Below, piece after piece: positions 22,086 through 34,057 of a stretch of 64,000 nucleotides of DNA. The number at the start of each line of letters is the position of its first letter. Position 1 is the first letter of the stretch. This stretch comes from Trissonchulus latispiculum (taxonomy: Eukaryota; Nematoda; Enoplea; Enoplida; Ironidae). The position numbers and the translations under genes are program-made. The stretch covers positions 1 through 64,000 of the forward strand of contig JASAND010016315.1 in NCBI GenBank assembly GCA_030248195.1, in the 5' to 3' direction. The notes under the pieces are model-generated. The model searched no databases and was not told the origin of the DNA. It saw nothing but the letters and a program-made list of their open reading frames with translations.

Positions 22086-22463
22086 CAGGGTATTTTTTAG
22101 GGATTTTTTCCGGGGGGGGGCTTCCCGGGGGGGGGGGGAGAAATTTTCCGGGGTGGGAAGATTTTTTGCAAAAATGAGTCAAAAAATGGTATTTTTTGGC
22201 GTATTTTGCATGGTGAAACTCAAAAAGTGCTCAAAATGCCAGGATTTAAGCTAAAGACAGCTATTTTTACGAAAAAATCTCCGGCGAAGCCGGAAAATTT
22301 TTGAAAATTGGCCTATTTTTGGCAAAAATTTGGGCTTCCAAAAAATCCCGGGGGGGGGGGGGAAGCAAAAATCCCGGGAGGGGGCGATTTCGGGGGGGGG
22401 AAGGCATTTTCGGGGGGAGGTCAATTTCGGGGGGGGCCGCCCACCCCTATAAAAAATACCCTG
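22086..22463 (-). mobile_element. CAGGGTATTTTT-family MITE, copy upstream of exon E
   Basis: Ends CAGGGTATTTTTTAGG (22086) and AAAAAATACCCTG (22463). The internal sequence is the reverse of the 21310 and 17898 copies and includes a GAA-loop hairpin at 22281-22293. ATACAA lies directly before it (22080-22085) and again 3 nt after it (22467-22472), suggesting a 6-bp duplication with a slightly different right end. It starts only about 30 bp upstream of the exon E acceptor. Confidence 0.65.
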
Positions 22464-22792
22464 TACATACAAGGACTCCAGAAAGGTGTGCACAAAAGAA
22501 AAAGATCAAACATCACCAAAAGAACTGCGTAGTGAGGTTCTTTGAGACCATGAAATAAAATGCAAGTGCAAACTAACTGAAGAAAATTTTGTTATGTAAT
22601 AAACCGGATTAGGGGAACAACGTTCATGTACCAAAATACAATTATATATTTTTTGCTTTTTATAGCAGTGGGAGGAAGCATAACTGAATTTTTTTCAATG
22701 CAAAAATAAAAAATAATTTTCGCGTCGTTGTCGTTTTCTGTATGTTTTTTAAAAATTTTTCTCGCTTGCGGCACTTTCTATACATACATACG

Positions 22793-22823
<31 letters not shown>

Positions 22824-23981
22824 TTTGATCAAGTATATACCAAAGTAAGCATTCGATTTTGAAATCTACTCAGTCTAAAGGTTTCCGCTACAGATTATTC
22901 GTAATTACTAAATATTTCCTCGGCCTTTAATCAAAATTTTTTAAATTTTCTATAATGGATGGATATTGCATGTCGTAAATAAAATTCCCCAAAGTTTTAT
23001 TTAAAAAACTTTCAAAGGTCTCCGTTTCCGTCAAATTCTTCAGAGTGTCGAAAAACTTCCTCATCTTTTAACAATCTTTTTAAAGGTTTCCATTATGAAT
23101 TTCATAATATCAAAAAATTGCTCAACTTGTTATTCGAATCTTTATACACTACAGGTTGGTTTTCTATACGCATTTTCTAAATTCTAAAAGAATTTCAACT
23201 GCTCGGGAGGCAGAATTTTTCAATCTCGACCCATCCCTTTTCAAAATCCTGGGTGCGCCCCTGGGGAGGAGGAAAACTATAATTTTCCCCAGAGCTTACG
23301 AGAAAGTTGCGAAAAACAAAAATAACGCGCTGGTAAAATTCAAGCCCGCAGACTTTTGCAGAGAAATTAGAAGATCCACTGGAGCCAGCTGGCTTAAGGC
23401 GATTTTTGACTATCACCGATTTTTTCCCATTTTTACATACCTTGTACTTAGGCCCGCAAAACAAGACAAGAGCGATTAACTTTTCCTATCATTCACAATA
23501 GCCTTCCAAAGGTGACCCCGGCATGTGTTAAACATAGGTAAATGAAAAAGGTAGGAAAATTTTTCTGCTACCAAAAGTTTGAGCGCTGTGCAAGGGTAAA
23601 TCGGCTACTACAGCTTAGTGTGAATATAATTTAGACTAGGTAAAGTGTATCTAAACGCCGTTGTTTCGTTGAATACATGCTTGCTCCAGTATCTCTCGCT
23701 GAGGGCTAAGAAGTCGCTACACACAGGAGACAAAAAGGATTTAAACTGCAAAATCTCTTAACTGGGTTGCCTCTGGAACCTAAAAGTTTGTTTTATCTGG
23801 AGACATATGGGGGTATATTACAGCTGAAAATGAGTGAGTTCCGTGACTATAAAATTTGGTACCCGGCGACCCACCCTCTTAAACCGACATTTGAATCCAT
23901 TATGCAAAGTTTTCAACACACAAGACACTTATTGAAAGAAGCACAAAAGCCAATTCAATCCGCATTGTAGAAACTAAATAC
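22464..23981. other. Intron sequence with old repeats
   Basis: This belongs to the intron between exons D and E. About 22795-22815 is (TA)n. About 22862-23060 is distantly similar, in reverse, to 10921-11050. About 23230-23261 is the right end of the MITE whose copies lie at 34900 and 63395 (aaaatcctgggtgcg). A plus-strand open stretch (23767-23970) looks mildly protein-like but matches nothing I know. Confidence 0.4.
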
Positions 23982-24231
23982 CCGTATCCAGAAATTTCAC
24001 TTTGAAGTCGCCCTTTCGCTTCTTTTTCTTCTTTCCATTACCACTATTTCCATCATATCTGACATCCAGAAAGTTCATGCGGGAACAATAGGTATAAAAC
24101 AGACGAAAGGATTTATTGGACTCAAAATTCCAGACAGCCTCTTCGTTGAGCTCATCCGAAAGCAGAGAAGGCAAGCCTTCAACCAAAATGTCCAAGGCAG
24201 CCTGGGCATCTCGTGCGGCATAGTTCACTTG
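23982..24231 (-). CDS. EXD2-like exonuclease, exon D (motif III)
   Basis: 250 nt, with acceptor CAG at 24232-24234 and donor GT at 23980-23981. It starts in phase 0, in register with exon C, and ends in phase 1, in register with exon E. It opens with VNYAARDAQAAL, the DEDDy motif III (Tyr four residues before the catalytic Asp). That placement matches human EXD2, where the equivalent is a YAARDAQ block. The tail contains a basic run (GKKKKKRKG) that could be a nuclear signal or nucleic-acid contact. With exons A-C it completes the exonuclease core. Confidence 0.8.
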
Positions 24232-24324
24232 CTGCCTACAACAAGCACGAAATCTACAATACTTGGAATGGAATGGAATGAACAACCGCCCCACAGTGCA
24301 CTCTGGTTTTCCATATATACATAG

Positions 24325-24703
24325 CAGGGGCGCACATAAGGGGGGGGCGGGGGGGGGGGGGGGGGGCCGCGCCCCCCCCCCCGAAACCAGATGTAAAGAA
24401 GAAATTTTATTGTCTGCGCGTAGCGCGGACGCAAAATTTGAAAAATTTTCGCGCCTTCGGCGCGAAATTTACCTCACTTTTGCTTAATTTACCCTAATTT
24501 CAGCGTTTTAAACGTTTCAATAGCGACTTTTTAAACTTTTTCAAAAATTTTCGCGCCTTCGGCACGAAATTTTTTCTATTTTTGCACTTTAAACGTGTTG
24601 TCCAAAATTTTTCAACTCTGGAGAGGCGATGCCCCCAGACCCCCCCAAATTTTTCTGAGGTCCGCCCCCCCCCCCCTGAAAAAAGTTCCTATGTGCGCCA
24701 CTG
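24325..24703. mobile_element. hAT-like MITE with perfect 8-bp duplication
   Basis: Ends CAGGGGCGCACATAAGG and CCTATGTGCGCCACTG are inverted. Perfect flanking repeats ATACATAG lie at 24317-24324 and 24704-24711. Long G and C runs and two GC hairpins with TTC loops (24450-24465 and 24552-24566) lie inside. It sits in the intron about 90 bp upstream of exon D. Confidence 0.88.
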
Positions 24704-24732
24704 ATACATAGATACGTATATATGCAGCTTAA

Positions 24733-25714
24733 GGTGGTGATTCCCTTTGGTCACATAAAGTTTACACCATTATTACTCATTCATTACTTGGAGTTAAGAA
24801 GCCATTTTTATATCAAAATGTAGCTTAACATTTTCTCTTTTTAATGCATGGCACGAAACTAATGTTGCTTTTCTAAAATATTTTAAACACATTTTAGAAG
24901 AAGTATAATTTTCCAGAATTTTTGCAGACTCAAGTAAATTTTTTCGCGAGACATCGGTTATATCATTCGATACCTCCATCAAATAGCTGGGGACGATTTT
25001 TTATTGATTGTGAAATCGCTCTTCGTTATAGAGAAATAAGCTGAAATGTGAGCGTAACCTGGATTTTGCCTACTTTTTCCAAATTTGTCAAGCCATTACT
25101 TTAGCTAGAAAGCAGCAATCGGGGCAACTAAAAAATCGTCCCTGGGTATATTTGTGCCGAACACATTTGTTCAGTAGCAGCCCTCCAGATTGCATGGTCA
25201 ATGCTCCACAATCTTTGGAAGAAAATTGGTCGTGTTTTTGCAAAAACTACATTTTTTATGATAGCAGCCTACAGGAAAGCAGTTGGAAGACGATCATGCG
25301 TCGGATAATTTGTCCCGGTGAGACCTTCAAATCGACGCCCTTAGTTTGATTTTACGGCTTGCGTAGTTCAAGAAATGTTGGATTATTTGATTTCTGCCAA
25401 AATGACAAGTTTTCGACGCCAAAACAAGAAAAACGTCTATATCTCACGGTGGAGAAAAGCTAGAAACTTGCTTTAAAAAGCAAAAATGTGAAGCTCAATG
25501 AGATCTTGCTAATGAATATAGTCATAACTGTATAGCAAATGCCAAACGTTCAGAAATTGGGAAAAACCACTCTGCCCGGAAATCTCGAATTTTTGAATCG
25601 GCATTGCGCGGAGGGTGTTAGAACGCTACAAGACCTTATTTCGGAACGTTTCATCAAATTTCATCTTGATTTACGCCGCCAAATAACAATATGTGCCCAA
25701 AAGGAATCACCACC
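24733..25714. mobile_element. TTAA-flanked MITE with GGTGGTGATTCC ends
   Basis: Inverted ends GGTGGTGATTCCCTTTGG and CCAAAAGGAATCACCACC are flanked by TTAA at 24729-24732 and 25715-25718. TTAA target duplication is typical of piggyBac-type elements. The 982-bp body encodes no transposase. A related element with similar first bases lies at 42216-43165. Confidence 0.75.
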
Positions 25715-26054
25715 TTAAGAAGATCTAGAGTATACCGCACTGTGGACCCTCCTCTAGGACTGCATTAGTTCGGCCATAAGCCCTACTACTCACATCAGCA
25801 ATAAAAAATACAATACCACCTCCACAATCATACATTCAGCAGCCTAGCTCAGATGCCCCTCGAACTAATGCAGTCCACAACTCTTTGCATATCGTCTTTT
25901 AAGTCAATTTTTTCATAAAAGACAACAAAGAGCTGACCCCTGGCGTAGGTATGCTGCATCTCGCCTACGTAGCCTACCCATTCTAACTCGTGGGAACTAG
26001 ACCACAGGAGCCACGAACTTCAGACCATAGATAAGTGATTATATCAGGTATTAT

Positions 26055-26310
26055 ATGGAACACTCACTTGCAACTTGCAAGTGCGAGTAAAGTCCTATAG
26101 TAGATTTTTACTAGACGATTTTCAAAAAATTTGAATATCTTTCCTAATTTTCGTTTGTTTTTAAGAAAATTTAGGAATTAACTGTTTTGAAATGTTCTGC
26201 ACATTTTGTGAAAATTTCAATACAATTCATGCAATAGTGAAAGAGTTACGATTTTTTGAAAAATTATGGTAAATTTTCCTATTACTCGCACTTGCAACGC
26301 AAGTACTCGC
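26055..26310 (-). repeat. Partial inverted copy of the foldback at 27055-27667
   Basis: This stretch is the inverse complement, with few changes, of about 27220-27475, including the words cacttgcaagtgcgag and gaaatgttctgcac. It lacks the outer ends. Confidence 0.7.
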
Positions 26311-26411
26311 ACGTATATGATATATATTATATCAATACATTACACAAAAGCAGCAGCATACGGACACAATATTTAATAGGTGTTAATAAGGGTGTATCAA
26401 GAACAGAACAG

Positions 26412-27011
26412 CAGGGGGCAGTTTCATAAAACATTTTTCTTACTCGACTCGACAACTAGACTCTGCTAGTTGTCGAGTGGAGTCGCTAATGTGTTTCATA
26501 AAAGTTGTGCGGTCGTGTTCGTACTCGCACTGGATTTGCGAGTCTAGTTGGTGGTCGAGTGCGAGTCGATATAGCTGCTGCCTGCGAGCACGTGTTTCAT
26601 AAAACTCTAGCTGCTGCTGGCGAACTCGCAACTAGCAGCCGTCTAGTTCTCTAGTCAATTTTGACTAGAGAACTCCCAGAAAAACAGGAATAACTTTTGC
26701 ACTGTTACAGTTTTATATTCAAATTTTTATGGCATGAATTATGATTTGTTCTTGACGTTATGCTTAAATTTTAAATAGTTTGCTTCGCGGATAGAAAAGA
26801 TACGATTTTTTAGAGAATTATCCGTTTTTCACGAAAGCCTTCAACTAGCAGACTAGTTGCTCGCACTAGCAATGCTAGTGCTGCTAGCAGCAGCAGAACC
26901 TGAGCTAATTTGGTCGAGTTCTCAAACAGTTTTATGAAACACTCGTAGTCGCATCTCGCACTAGCATTGCTAGCATGCATGCTGGTAGATTTTTTATGAA
27001 ACTGCCCCCTG
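26412..27011. mobile_element. Foldback MITE with CAGGGGGCAGTTTCATAAAA ends
   Basis: Inverted ends of about 20 bp (CAGGGGGCAGTTTCATAAAA and its complement at 27011). The body is built almost entirely from short self-complementary words (ctagcagcag, tagttgtcgag) with repeated 'ttttatgaaac'. No clear target duplication was found. Confidence 0.7.
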
Positions 27012-27054
27012 GCTTAATAGTAAGACTCTGCGAAAACAACGACAAAAAAGCCAG

Positions 27055-27667
27055 CTGGGGCCAATTTCATAAAACTTTGCGGATTTGCAAGTGCGAGTTT
27101 GCTAGTACTCGCACTTGAAACGCAAGTGCGGATTACAAATGTTGCATAAAACTTTTCCGCAAACTTGCGGAAATTAGCTAAGCAAGTTGCGGAACTTGAC
27201 CCACTTGCAACGCAAGTGCGAGTACTTGCGTTGCAAGTGCGAGTAATAGGAAAATTTACCATAATTTTTCAAAAAATCGTAACTATTTCACTATTGCATG
27301 AAATGTATTGAAATTTTCACAAAATGTGCAGAACATTTCAAAACAGTTAATTCCTAAATTTTCTTAAAAACAAACGAAAATTAGGAAAGATATTCCAATT
27401 TTTTGAAAATCGTCTAGTAAAAATCTACTATACGACTTTACTCGCACTTGCAAGTTGCAAGTGAGTGTTCCAGCTAGTTTTATGAAACACTTACTTGCTG
27501 CTTGTGTACAAGCGGACTTGCAGCTTGCAGCGAACTTGACTCGCAGTTCAAGTGCATGTGCGGATTCCGCACTTGACACTTTATGAAACACTTGCAGCTT
27601 GCAATTCCGCAACTTGCAGTTGAAATTGTGAAATCCGCAACTTGCAAACTTTTATAAAATTGGCCCC
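27055..27667. mobile_element. Foldback MITE with GGGGCCAATTTCATAAAA ends
   Basis: Inverted ends GGGGCCAATTTCATAAAA and TTTTATAAAATTGGCCCC. The body is rich in complementary words (cgcacttgcaa, ttgcaagtgcg). It is a sister family of the element just before it. Open frames inside are repeat artefacts. Confidence 0.7.
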
Positions 27668-27872
27668 TGGCATTTCTCGGTGACGCATCCGCTCTCATTT
27701 TATGTTCTTCTCTACCTTTCCGAGCCGAAAGTTCTCACCAAGTAAATCAAAGCCTTGGGCTACTCTCTCCTCCTTAAGAATTCTTAACTTAATCCACATG
27801 TGAGGACTGATTTCTACACTTTAAAGTCCTAATTAGGGAGAATGGAATTAGCACAGTTTAACCCTGTTATAC

Positions 27873-28106
27873 GTACTCAGACAGCCGAATGACAGTCCAG
27901 TCACTACGCTGTGCCTGTTTGTCGTCCCAGGACACGCTAGGGCCGAACATTTTCACAGCCAAAGCCTTCAAATTATGCTTCTCAAAGCCATAGTCTTGGA
28001 ATGCTGCCATTTTCAGGGCCAAATGTCGCAAATCCACCAAACCATGCATATGCACATTCCAGTCTTCGCTTATCTTATCACAATCTTCAAAAATACCCAC
28101 TCCAAC
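27873..28106 (-). CDS. EXD2-like exonuclease, exon C (motif II)
   Basis: 234 nt, exactly 78 codons in phase 0. The acceptor TTTTTTAG is at 28107 upward and the donor GTATAA just below 27873. It begins VGVGIFEDCDK, which aligns with the VGVG..ED block of human EXD2 and the motif II region of WRN, placing the catalytic Asp in EDCD. It continues with VDLRHLA and LKALAVKMFG, matching the LDLRYLA and LKSLAE blocks of EXD2. This is the strongest single exon for assigning the family. Confidence 0.85.
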
Positions 28107-28339
28107 CTAAAAAATCAAGGCAGGTCAGCCATAAATATTCTATAGCTGGCATTACAGTGCATACATAAATCATAGGTGGTCTCAGAATACATACACAAGA
28201 AGCAAAAATGTTCCTTCGTCGCATGTAAATTACAAATGAGTACTCTCAGGCAGATTGTACAAACACGGAAACTAGCTTGTAAAATGAATATGAGTGGCAA
28301 TGAGGTTGTAAATTAAGGAAAACGTTGCAACCGCTTAAC

Positions 28340-28370
28340 ATATGAGCCTGTCGTACAACGAGGCTCATAT
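28340..28370. repeat. Palindrome with 10-bp stem
   Basis: Arms ATATGAGCCT (28340-28349) and AGGCTCATAT (28361-28370) are perfect complements. This resembles other terminal palindromes in the window and may mark the end of an old repeat. Confidence 0.5.
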
Positions 28371-28462
28371 TGGCGCATTTCATAATATAATTTGTCGACA
28401 TGACCTTTATATAAATAGCACGTAAACTTTTGTCCTTCGCACATGTTGTCCTCTACACATTA

Positions 28463-29120
28463 TAGTCAAGCGGGAAAAAACCCACTTTTCAGATTTTTGG
28501 CCAGAACTTTTACTGGTTTCAGATATTGAAATACTGACTACACCGCGCTAGGCCTAGTCGTAAGCTTTCTTATGAGCTATAGAACACCTCTCTAGGGTGC
28601 GCCGTTAGTGAGAAAAATTGTCCCTAACTGGCGGGAAAAAACACAATGCGGGAAAAACCCATATGCGGAAAAACCCACCCCGAAGATTTTTTGGAAAGTT
28701 GCCGGCGCATTTCTAACCGTTCCAAATGAAAGAGCGGGCTGTTTTAACTATAACTGCATCAAAATGTTGTTGTTGAAAAATTGAGGTCATAAGTGACTTT
28801 GAAAATTTTGTATCTTTAACACACAAACATATAGGCAAATTTTGGAAATTGGAAATTTGGAAATTTTTAAAACATTTTATTTTCAGTTTAAGTTTAAGTT
28901 CAGTGACAGTTTAAGCATCCTATTGTGTAGAAAACGCGTTTTCTTGTATTTAGAGTCAAACTAGACTCATTTTAGGGCAAAAAGTATTTTTGGCAAAATT
29001 TAAATTTTGGCTTGAAATGGCACGATGTCCGATTTCGACCCCCTGGAGCACCCACAAGAGAACAAACCCAGGTAAAACCTACGTATACCAGTTTAAACTA
29101 TAGGCTCTAATAAACAAATG
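28463..29120 (+). repeat. GGGAAAAAACCCA-family element, partial
   Basis: Starts TATAGTCAAGCGGGAAAAAA and carries internal GCGGGAAAAACCC units (28632-28680). It ends with sequence shared, in reverse, with 9890-10040 and related to 33470-33600. The right terminus is not seen. Confidence 0.5.
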
Positions 29121-30029
29121 CAGGGGCGTAGCCAGATGTGGGCAAGGGGGGCAAGGGTAGCTTGGATTGTCTCCTGGAAATATCTGCCATCAGAAAATAT
29201 TTATGACGTAAAGAGCAGCTGTAGACTGCGTTGAGCCTGAGAATTGATGAAAATTAAAACAGTTTAGGAGTGAAATCCAAAAATTTTCGCGCCCTTCGGC
29301 GCGAATCATTACTTCTTCGTCAATTTTAAAATGCCATTATATATACTTGATCTTGGTTGCTGTAATATTGTAAGGTACGTACGTACGTATATATAGTATT
29401 TTGCCGTGCGCACTGAGCAAGATTTTTTCCTTAAAACGCCTAAGCACACACTTGTCTGGAAAATAGCGAAAAATTTAGGCTACCGTGTAGCGATAGAAAA
29501 GTTAGCATTTGTTCATTCCCTTCAGATAAATTTCCGGGGAGCAGAAGAATCCGCGTCCGGTTGGAGATTTCCTTCTTGCTGTGGTCGATGCTGTTGGACG
29601 ATTATCCTTCCACGTGCTTCCTGGGGCGTTGACCAGCGTGCCAAATGGATTCTTTTTCCCTGGGGCTCCAGTTACACAAGTGGAACTGGTGTCGATCTTT
29701 GTCACTCAGTTGATGATGTAGATACAAAGTCATCCTTAATTTGCCCCCGAGCGAAGGGCAGCCATCTGTAGAATCAGCTGGTCAGTTCTTGAACCAGATG
29801 GCATGGCCTTAGATCAGCCTCAACTCGCAAAGACTGGTGCTGGATTATCTGTGACCTGTGTTTTTTTTTCGTCGAAACTTTTTGCGAACTTTTACGCAGT
29901 CCTCCAAAATTTTTTGCGGAACTTCGCAAAAAATTGCGAAATTCATATTTTTTAGTTTTGCAATGATAACTAATGAATTTTATTGATTATGTTGTATTTG
30001 AACGCATTTTTAACACTTAACGAACAGTA
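29121..30029. other. Unassigned DNA with a hAT-like end and an unrecognised open segment
   Basis: A hAT-like left end (CAGGGGCGTAGCCAG) begins near 29123, with a hairpin at 29288-29303. About 29500-29760 is less AT-rich and open in several frames: minus-strand reading gives NPFGTLVNAPGSTWKDNRP, plus-strand reading gives a hydrophobic peptide. I recognise neither. It may be a decayed piece of a host or transposon gene. Confidence 0.25.
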
Positions 30030-31282
30030 TAGTCAGAGGGGGGAAAAAAACAACGATTTTCGAAATAAGGTTATTACTCGCTACAGACTGTAGCTAGCCA
30101 GACGCTTTATATACCAGCATGTAGGGCTTGATCTGTACTTTCTATACCACACTAAAATAAGCATTCGGTTGTATATACTTCAAGTGGGCTAGCCTCAATA
30201 TAGCCCATCTTTTTTACCCCACAGATGGGGTAAAAAAGATGGGGTGGGGAAAGAGATGGCACCAAATTTCGTTCCTTTATCACCATAGCACATAAATGCA
30301 ATTTAAAGGCATAAAACGCAATATCTACTTCTAAAAGCTCGTTGCCGGCAGCCAGGCTTAGTATTATCCATCGTAAATGCCAAACTTAGTAATGAGCCAA
30401 CATTGCTAGGAAATTAAGATTTTTGGTCTACAAAATCTTATTTTTTGCGGTAATTTATAATTTAATCGCCTTTTGTGTTAACTTGCAATGATAAAATACA
30501 CCATTTTGCAATGTTAACCCGCAAGAAATTGAGCGTTTTATTTATGATGGGTGGCAAAATCGCACAAAAGTGTTCAGGGGTCATCCATTTCGGGTGGAGT
30601 CTTTTGCATATCCACACTTGTGAAACTCTCTGGAATGTCCACAGTTCATAATATCACAAAAATATTGTTTATGGACCCTAATTTTCTTGTTATCTGCATG
30701 ATTCACCCCCCTGGGAATATTTGCCAGCAATGCATTCTTCCACAGGGGCAGGTCATATGGCTCTTTTCGGCAGCGGAAGGTCAATTGGGGGGTATAACAG
30801 TTCAAATGAGTAAACAATTAGTCGTTATTTTTGCTTAAATCAAAAAACAAAACTGCCGGCAAAAAAGCACACCGTTGTTTTTCCCCCCTCTGGTGCAAAA
30901 AGTGTGGGGGAAAAAAAAGATGGTCACTATTTCTCAACCGTGTGACCTAGCGAAAATCCGACTAGCCCACGTTATTGAGCACATCCACAAACCCCTTCAT
31001 GCACAAAATGACTCCTGTAACTATTACCAGTAAGTTGGCATAATCTTAGAAAATTTGAAAAATCCTTAGGTTTTTGGACAATTTTTGGGTGTCAACTTCG
31101 GACCCATGCCACACGAAGGCTCAATCGACAGGAACGGTTATTTGTATTATGATCTTAAAGTACAAGACTTGAACTTTCATTTGCACTAGATTTTGTATCT
31201 CTATCTTATACCAGTCGAGCAGGGTGAGCCGTTGTTTTTTTCCCCCACTTTGCCGGTGATGCTTTTTTCCCCCCTCTGACTA
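30030..31282. mobile_element. TA-flanked element with TAGTCAGAGGGGGG ends
   Basis: The left end TAGTCAGAGGGGGGAAAAAA and right end TTTTTTCCCCCCTCTGACTA are inverted, each flanked by TA (30028-30029 and 31283-31284). Extra internal copies of the GTTGTTTTT-CCCCC motif lie near 30870 and 31225. No transposase is seen. It is related in layout to the 12787 and 32968 elements. Confidence 0.65.
30204..30243. repeat. Perfect 18-bp-stem hairpin
   Basis: Arms 30204-30221 and 30226-30243 are perfect complements (CCCATCTTTTTTACCCCA) around a 4-nt loop (caga). It lies inside the TA-flanked element. Confidence 0.8.
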
Positions 31283-31284
31283 TA

Positions 31285-32967
31285 TAACCAAGTTATATAT
31301 ATACAACTATTTTTCCAAAGTCGAAGCGTATGTTGTGTATGTTTATACGTATGTTTTTGACAAGAATATAAAGTTACAGGTGAAAATGCGGGGGGTCTGG
31401 GGGGCAGAGCCCCAGAAGCTGAGAAAATTTTGTAAAACTGTAAAAAATCCATAATAGAAACAGTAAAAATTTTGATTTCGGCAGACAGAAAAACCAAAGC
31501 TGCCACAGGGAAAAATTCGTATAAAAATTGGAATTTGAACATTTATATACAGCATTTTAAAATTAAAAGCAGATTGAAAGATTTCAGAAAAATAGTAAAA
31601 ACAGAAAGAACAGAGCAATCATAATGAAGCACAACGCCAAGATAAAAAGCACGAATTTAAAAAGGCTGGGTATGACAGCCTCAAGCAAAAGCTAGATGTT
31701 TCCGGAAAATTCAAGCTTGAAAATCTATTTTTTCGAGCGATTTAGCAAAGATTTCGGGTTATTCTTGTGCAGTTTGGTGTCTAAACAGGTAATGTACGAG
31801 TACGTATATATGTAAGTACGTATATCCACGACTTTGTTAAACAAATGCATACTTCAGAGTGGTTACTATGTGTACGCGCGTACTTCTTCAGGTATTTTAG
31901 AAAATTAGTTTATGCGAAAAGAATTTTATTGGATAAGCTTTCACTACAAAGTATTCTACATATCTCGGACAAGAGTCCTATCATAAGACTGAAAGGTGTC
32001 TACAATACAGAAATACGCGCCGAAGGCGCGAAAATTTTTTGAAATTTTCTGCAAAAAGTACCGGAAACACGTGGATTTATTATCAGAAATAGCTGAAAAT
32101 TTCTACTCGAGGCTAAAATTTTTTGCGGAACTTTACGCAGAGCGAAAAAATTTTCAAAAAAAGTGCGGAATTTCGCAGTTTTTTTCGCAAAAAAAACACA
32201 GTCTGTGACTACATTTGGGTTCGGAAGATCAGCTCATATGGCTCTGACCCCTATTCCAGGAATATGAAGAAGAAGAAAATAAATTTCCGAACAGGTTTTT
32301 AGCTATTTAAACCAAACAACTTTTTATTATGCTACAGGACAAAAAATGTGATTTACGATTTACAGATCAACATGATATAAAGATGTAAGATGCAGTATAT
32401 ATATACGTAAAAACCCGGCTATTTTTACAGCATTTTTGCCAATTTTGGACCACTTTGGATTCCCCACCACTTTTGGGTACCCCTCCCCACTTTTTTCGTC
32501 TAGAAAGAGCCCAGAAAACATCTATCTCTCGTAAGCGATTTTTGGAGGAACTTTTTAACGTGGTACGGAGATGGAACTTCCCACACTTACTAAACTCCAC
32601 ACGTACAATGTTTTGCGCATATATATAATCTGCACGGGGTCTGCACAGCTTTTGCGCAGCCTTGTTTTACACGGTCATTCGACCATTTTCACTCATATTA
32701 TGTCGTTGTTACAGTTTCCGGAAAAAACATTACTCTCGTAAGCGATTCTGGGCGTATTGTTTTGTTTCTGGAATACTGGTGGTCTCAGAATATACATATA
32801 TACATATTTGGCAACCAGAAGAGTATTCAAACAAGGAGTATCAAAGTAGAATCTACTACAAACACAAACGCAAGATTCCAAGGGCAGCGGGAGGTTTCCA
32901 AAAAACAAACAAAGGCAGATCTGAAAGTACACACTAGAGGCAACTATAATACCACAAAAAGTACGTA
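31285..32967. other. Unassigned intron DNA with a composite-repeat relative
   Basis: AT-rich DNA with no gene. A GC hairpin lies at 32016-32030. About 32525-32702 resembles, in the minus sense, the unique body of the composite repeat (tgcgcag words, caccgttttacac-like and ctctcgtaagcgat), and 62062-62250 is its closest relative in the window. Confidence 0.4.
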
Positions 32968-34057
32968 TAGCGCGGCGGGAAAAAACCCCCAAATTTTCTA
33001 ATTTTGGCTGTAACTTTTTTTATTAAGCGACAAATCGAAAATCTAACGATAACTACCATGAGGCTTTGCGAAGAGCTTCAAAATGAGCCACAAAACGTCT
33101 CTCCAGCACTTACGGTTGGTGATAAATTTTCGACCAAACCGATGGGAAAAAACCCAATGCGGGAAAAAACCCACGGGCGGGAAAAAACCCAGCCGAATTT
33201 TTTGCTGCAAGCATGCCAGAACGGCTTTGACTATACCATTCGAAAGAGCGGGTCATTTTTAGTACATCTGAATCATAAAATATCAATATTTTTGCAAAAA
33301 AATCATGTCAAATTGACTTTTCAAAATTTCGTATGTTTAACACGTAAACATAGGCAAATTTTGGAAATTTTTGAAATTTGCTTAATTGTTGCAGTTTAAG
33401 CATCCTATAACACAGAAAACGTGTTTTTATTGCATTTAAAGCCAAACCCGACCTATTTTTGTTGAAAAATTAGCGGTTTTTGGCGAAATTTGAAAATTTG
33501 GCTTGAAATGGCACCACCTCAGATTTTGGCCACCTGGACCTCACATAAAAGGTCGAACCCAGGTAAAATCTATTCCAAATTAATCAGGAGGCTCCACTGA
33601 GCTAAGAAATGCATGAATTTTTCCTTTGCTGCTAATGGTTAGAAAAAATTTCATTTCGAAATTTGGGTTTTCCCCCACATGGGTTTTTTTCTCGCCGAGT
33701 CTAGGTCACCCCCAGGTCGCACCACAGATACTAGAGCCAAATTGCATACACCATCGTGAAGTTCGAGACATACCCTCTGTGAAACTAATCCGTTTTGGGC
33801 TATGTCTTTCCAGTAGTTCAGGGTTACCCCCCAAAGTTGACCCTGCCTGACCCCCATGTTGGGACCAAAAATTCCAAAATTTTCAAAGTCCCAGAAATTT
33901 GCTGAGAGGCAGCGGGAGCTACAATAATACACCCTCTAGGGTAGTTTTGGAAACTCTTTAAGATAGGCTATTAAAATCCGACCTAGCTCATGTGGGTGAC
34001 TCACACTGGCGATGGGTTTTCCCCGCACATCGGATTGGGTTTTTTCACGCCGCGCTA
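32968..34057. mobile_element. TA-flanked element with TAGCGCGGCG ends
   Basis: The left end TAGCGCGGCGGGAAAAAACC and right end TTTTTTCACGCCGCGCTA are inverted, flanked by TA at 32966-32967 and 34058-34059. Internal units GCGGGAAAAAACCCA near 33145-33190 repeat the end motif. It lies in an intron, ending only about 25 bp from exon B. Confidence 0.65.

Noticed and set aside
23156..23479. Plus-strand 107-codon open frame
   Set aside because: Part of it is the end of a hAT-like MITE (aaaatcctgggtgcg). The rest has no recognisable features.
30551..30838. Open frames on both strands inside the TA-flanked element
   Set aside because: Neither resembles a transposase; the element looks non-autonomous.
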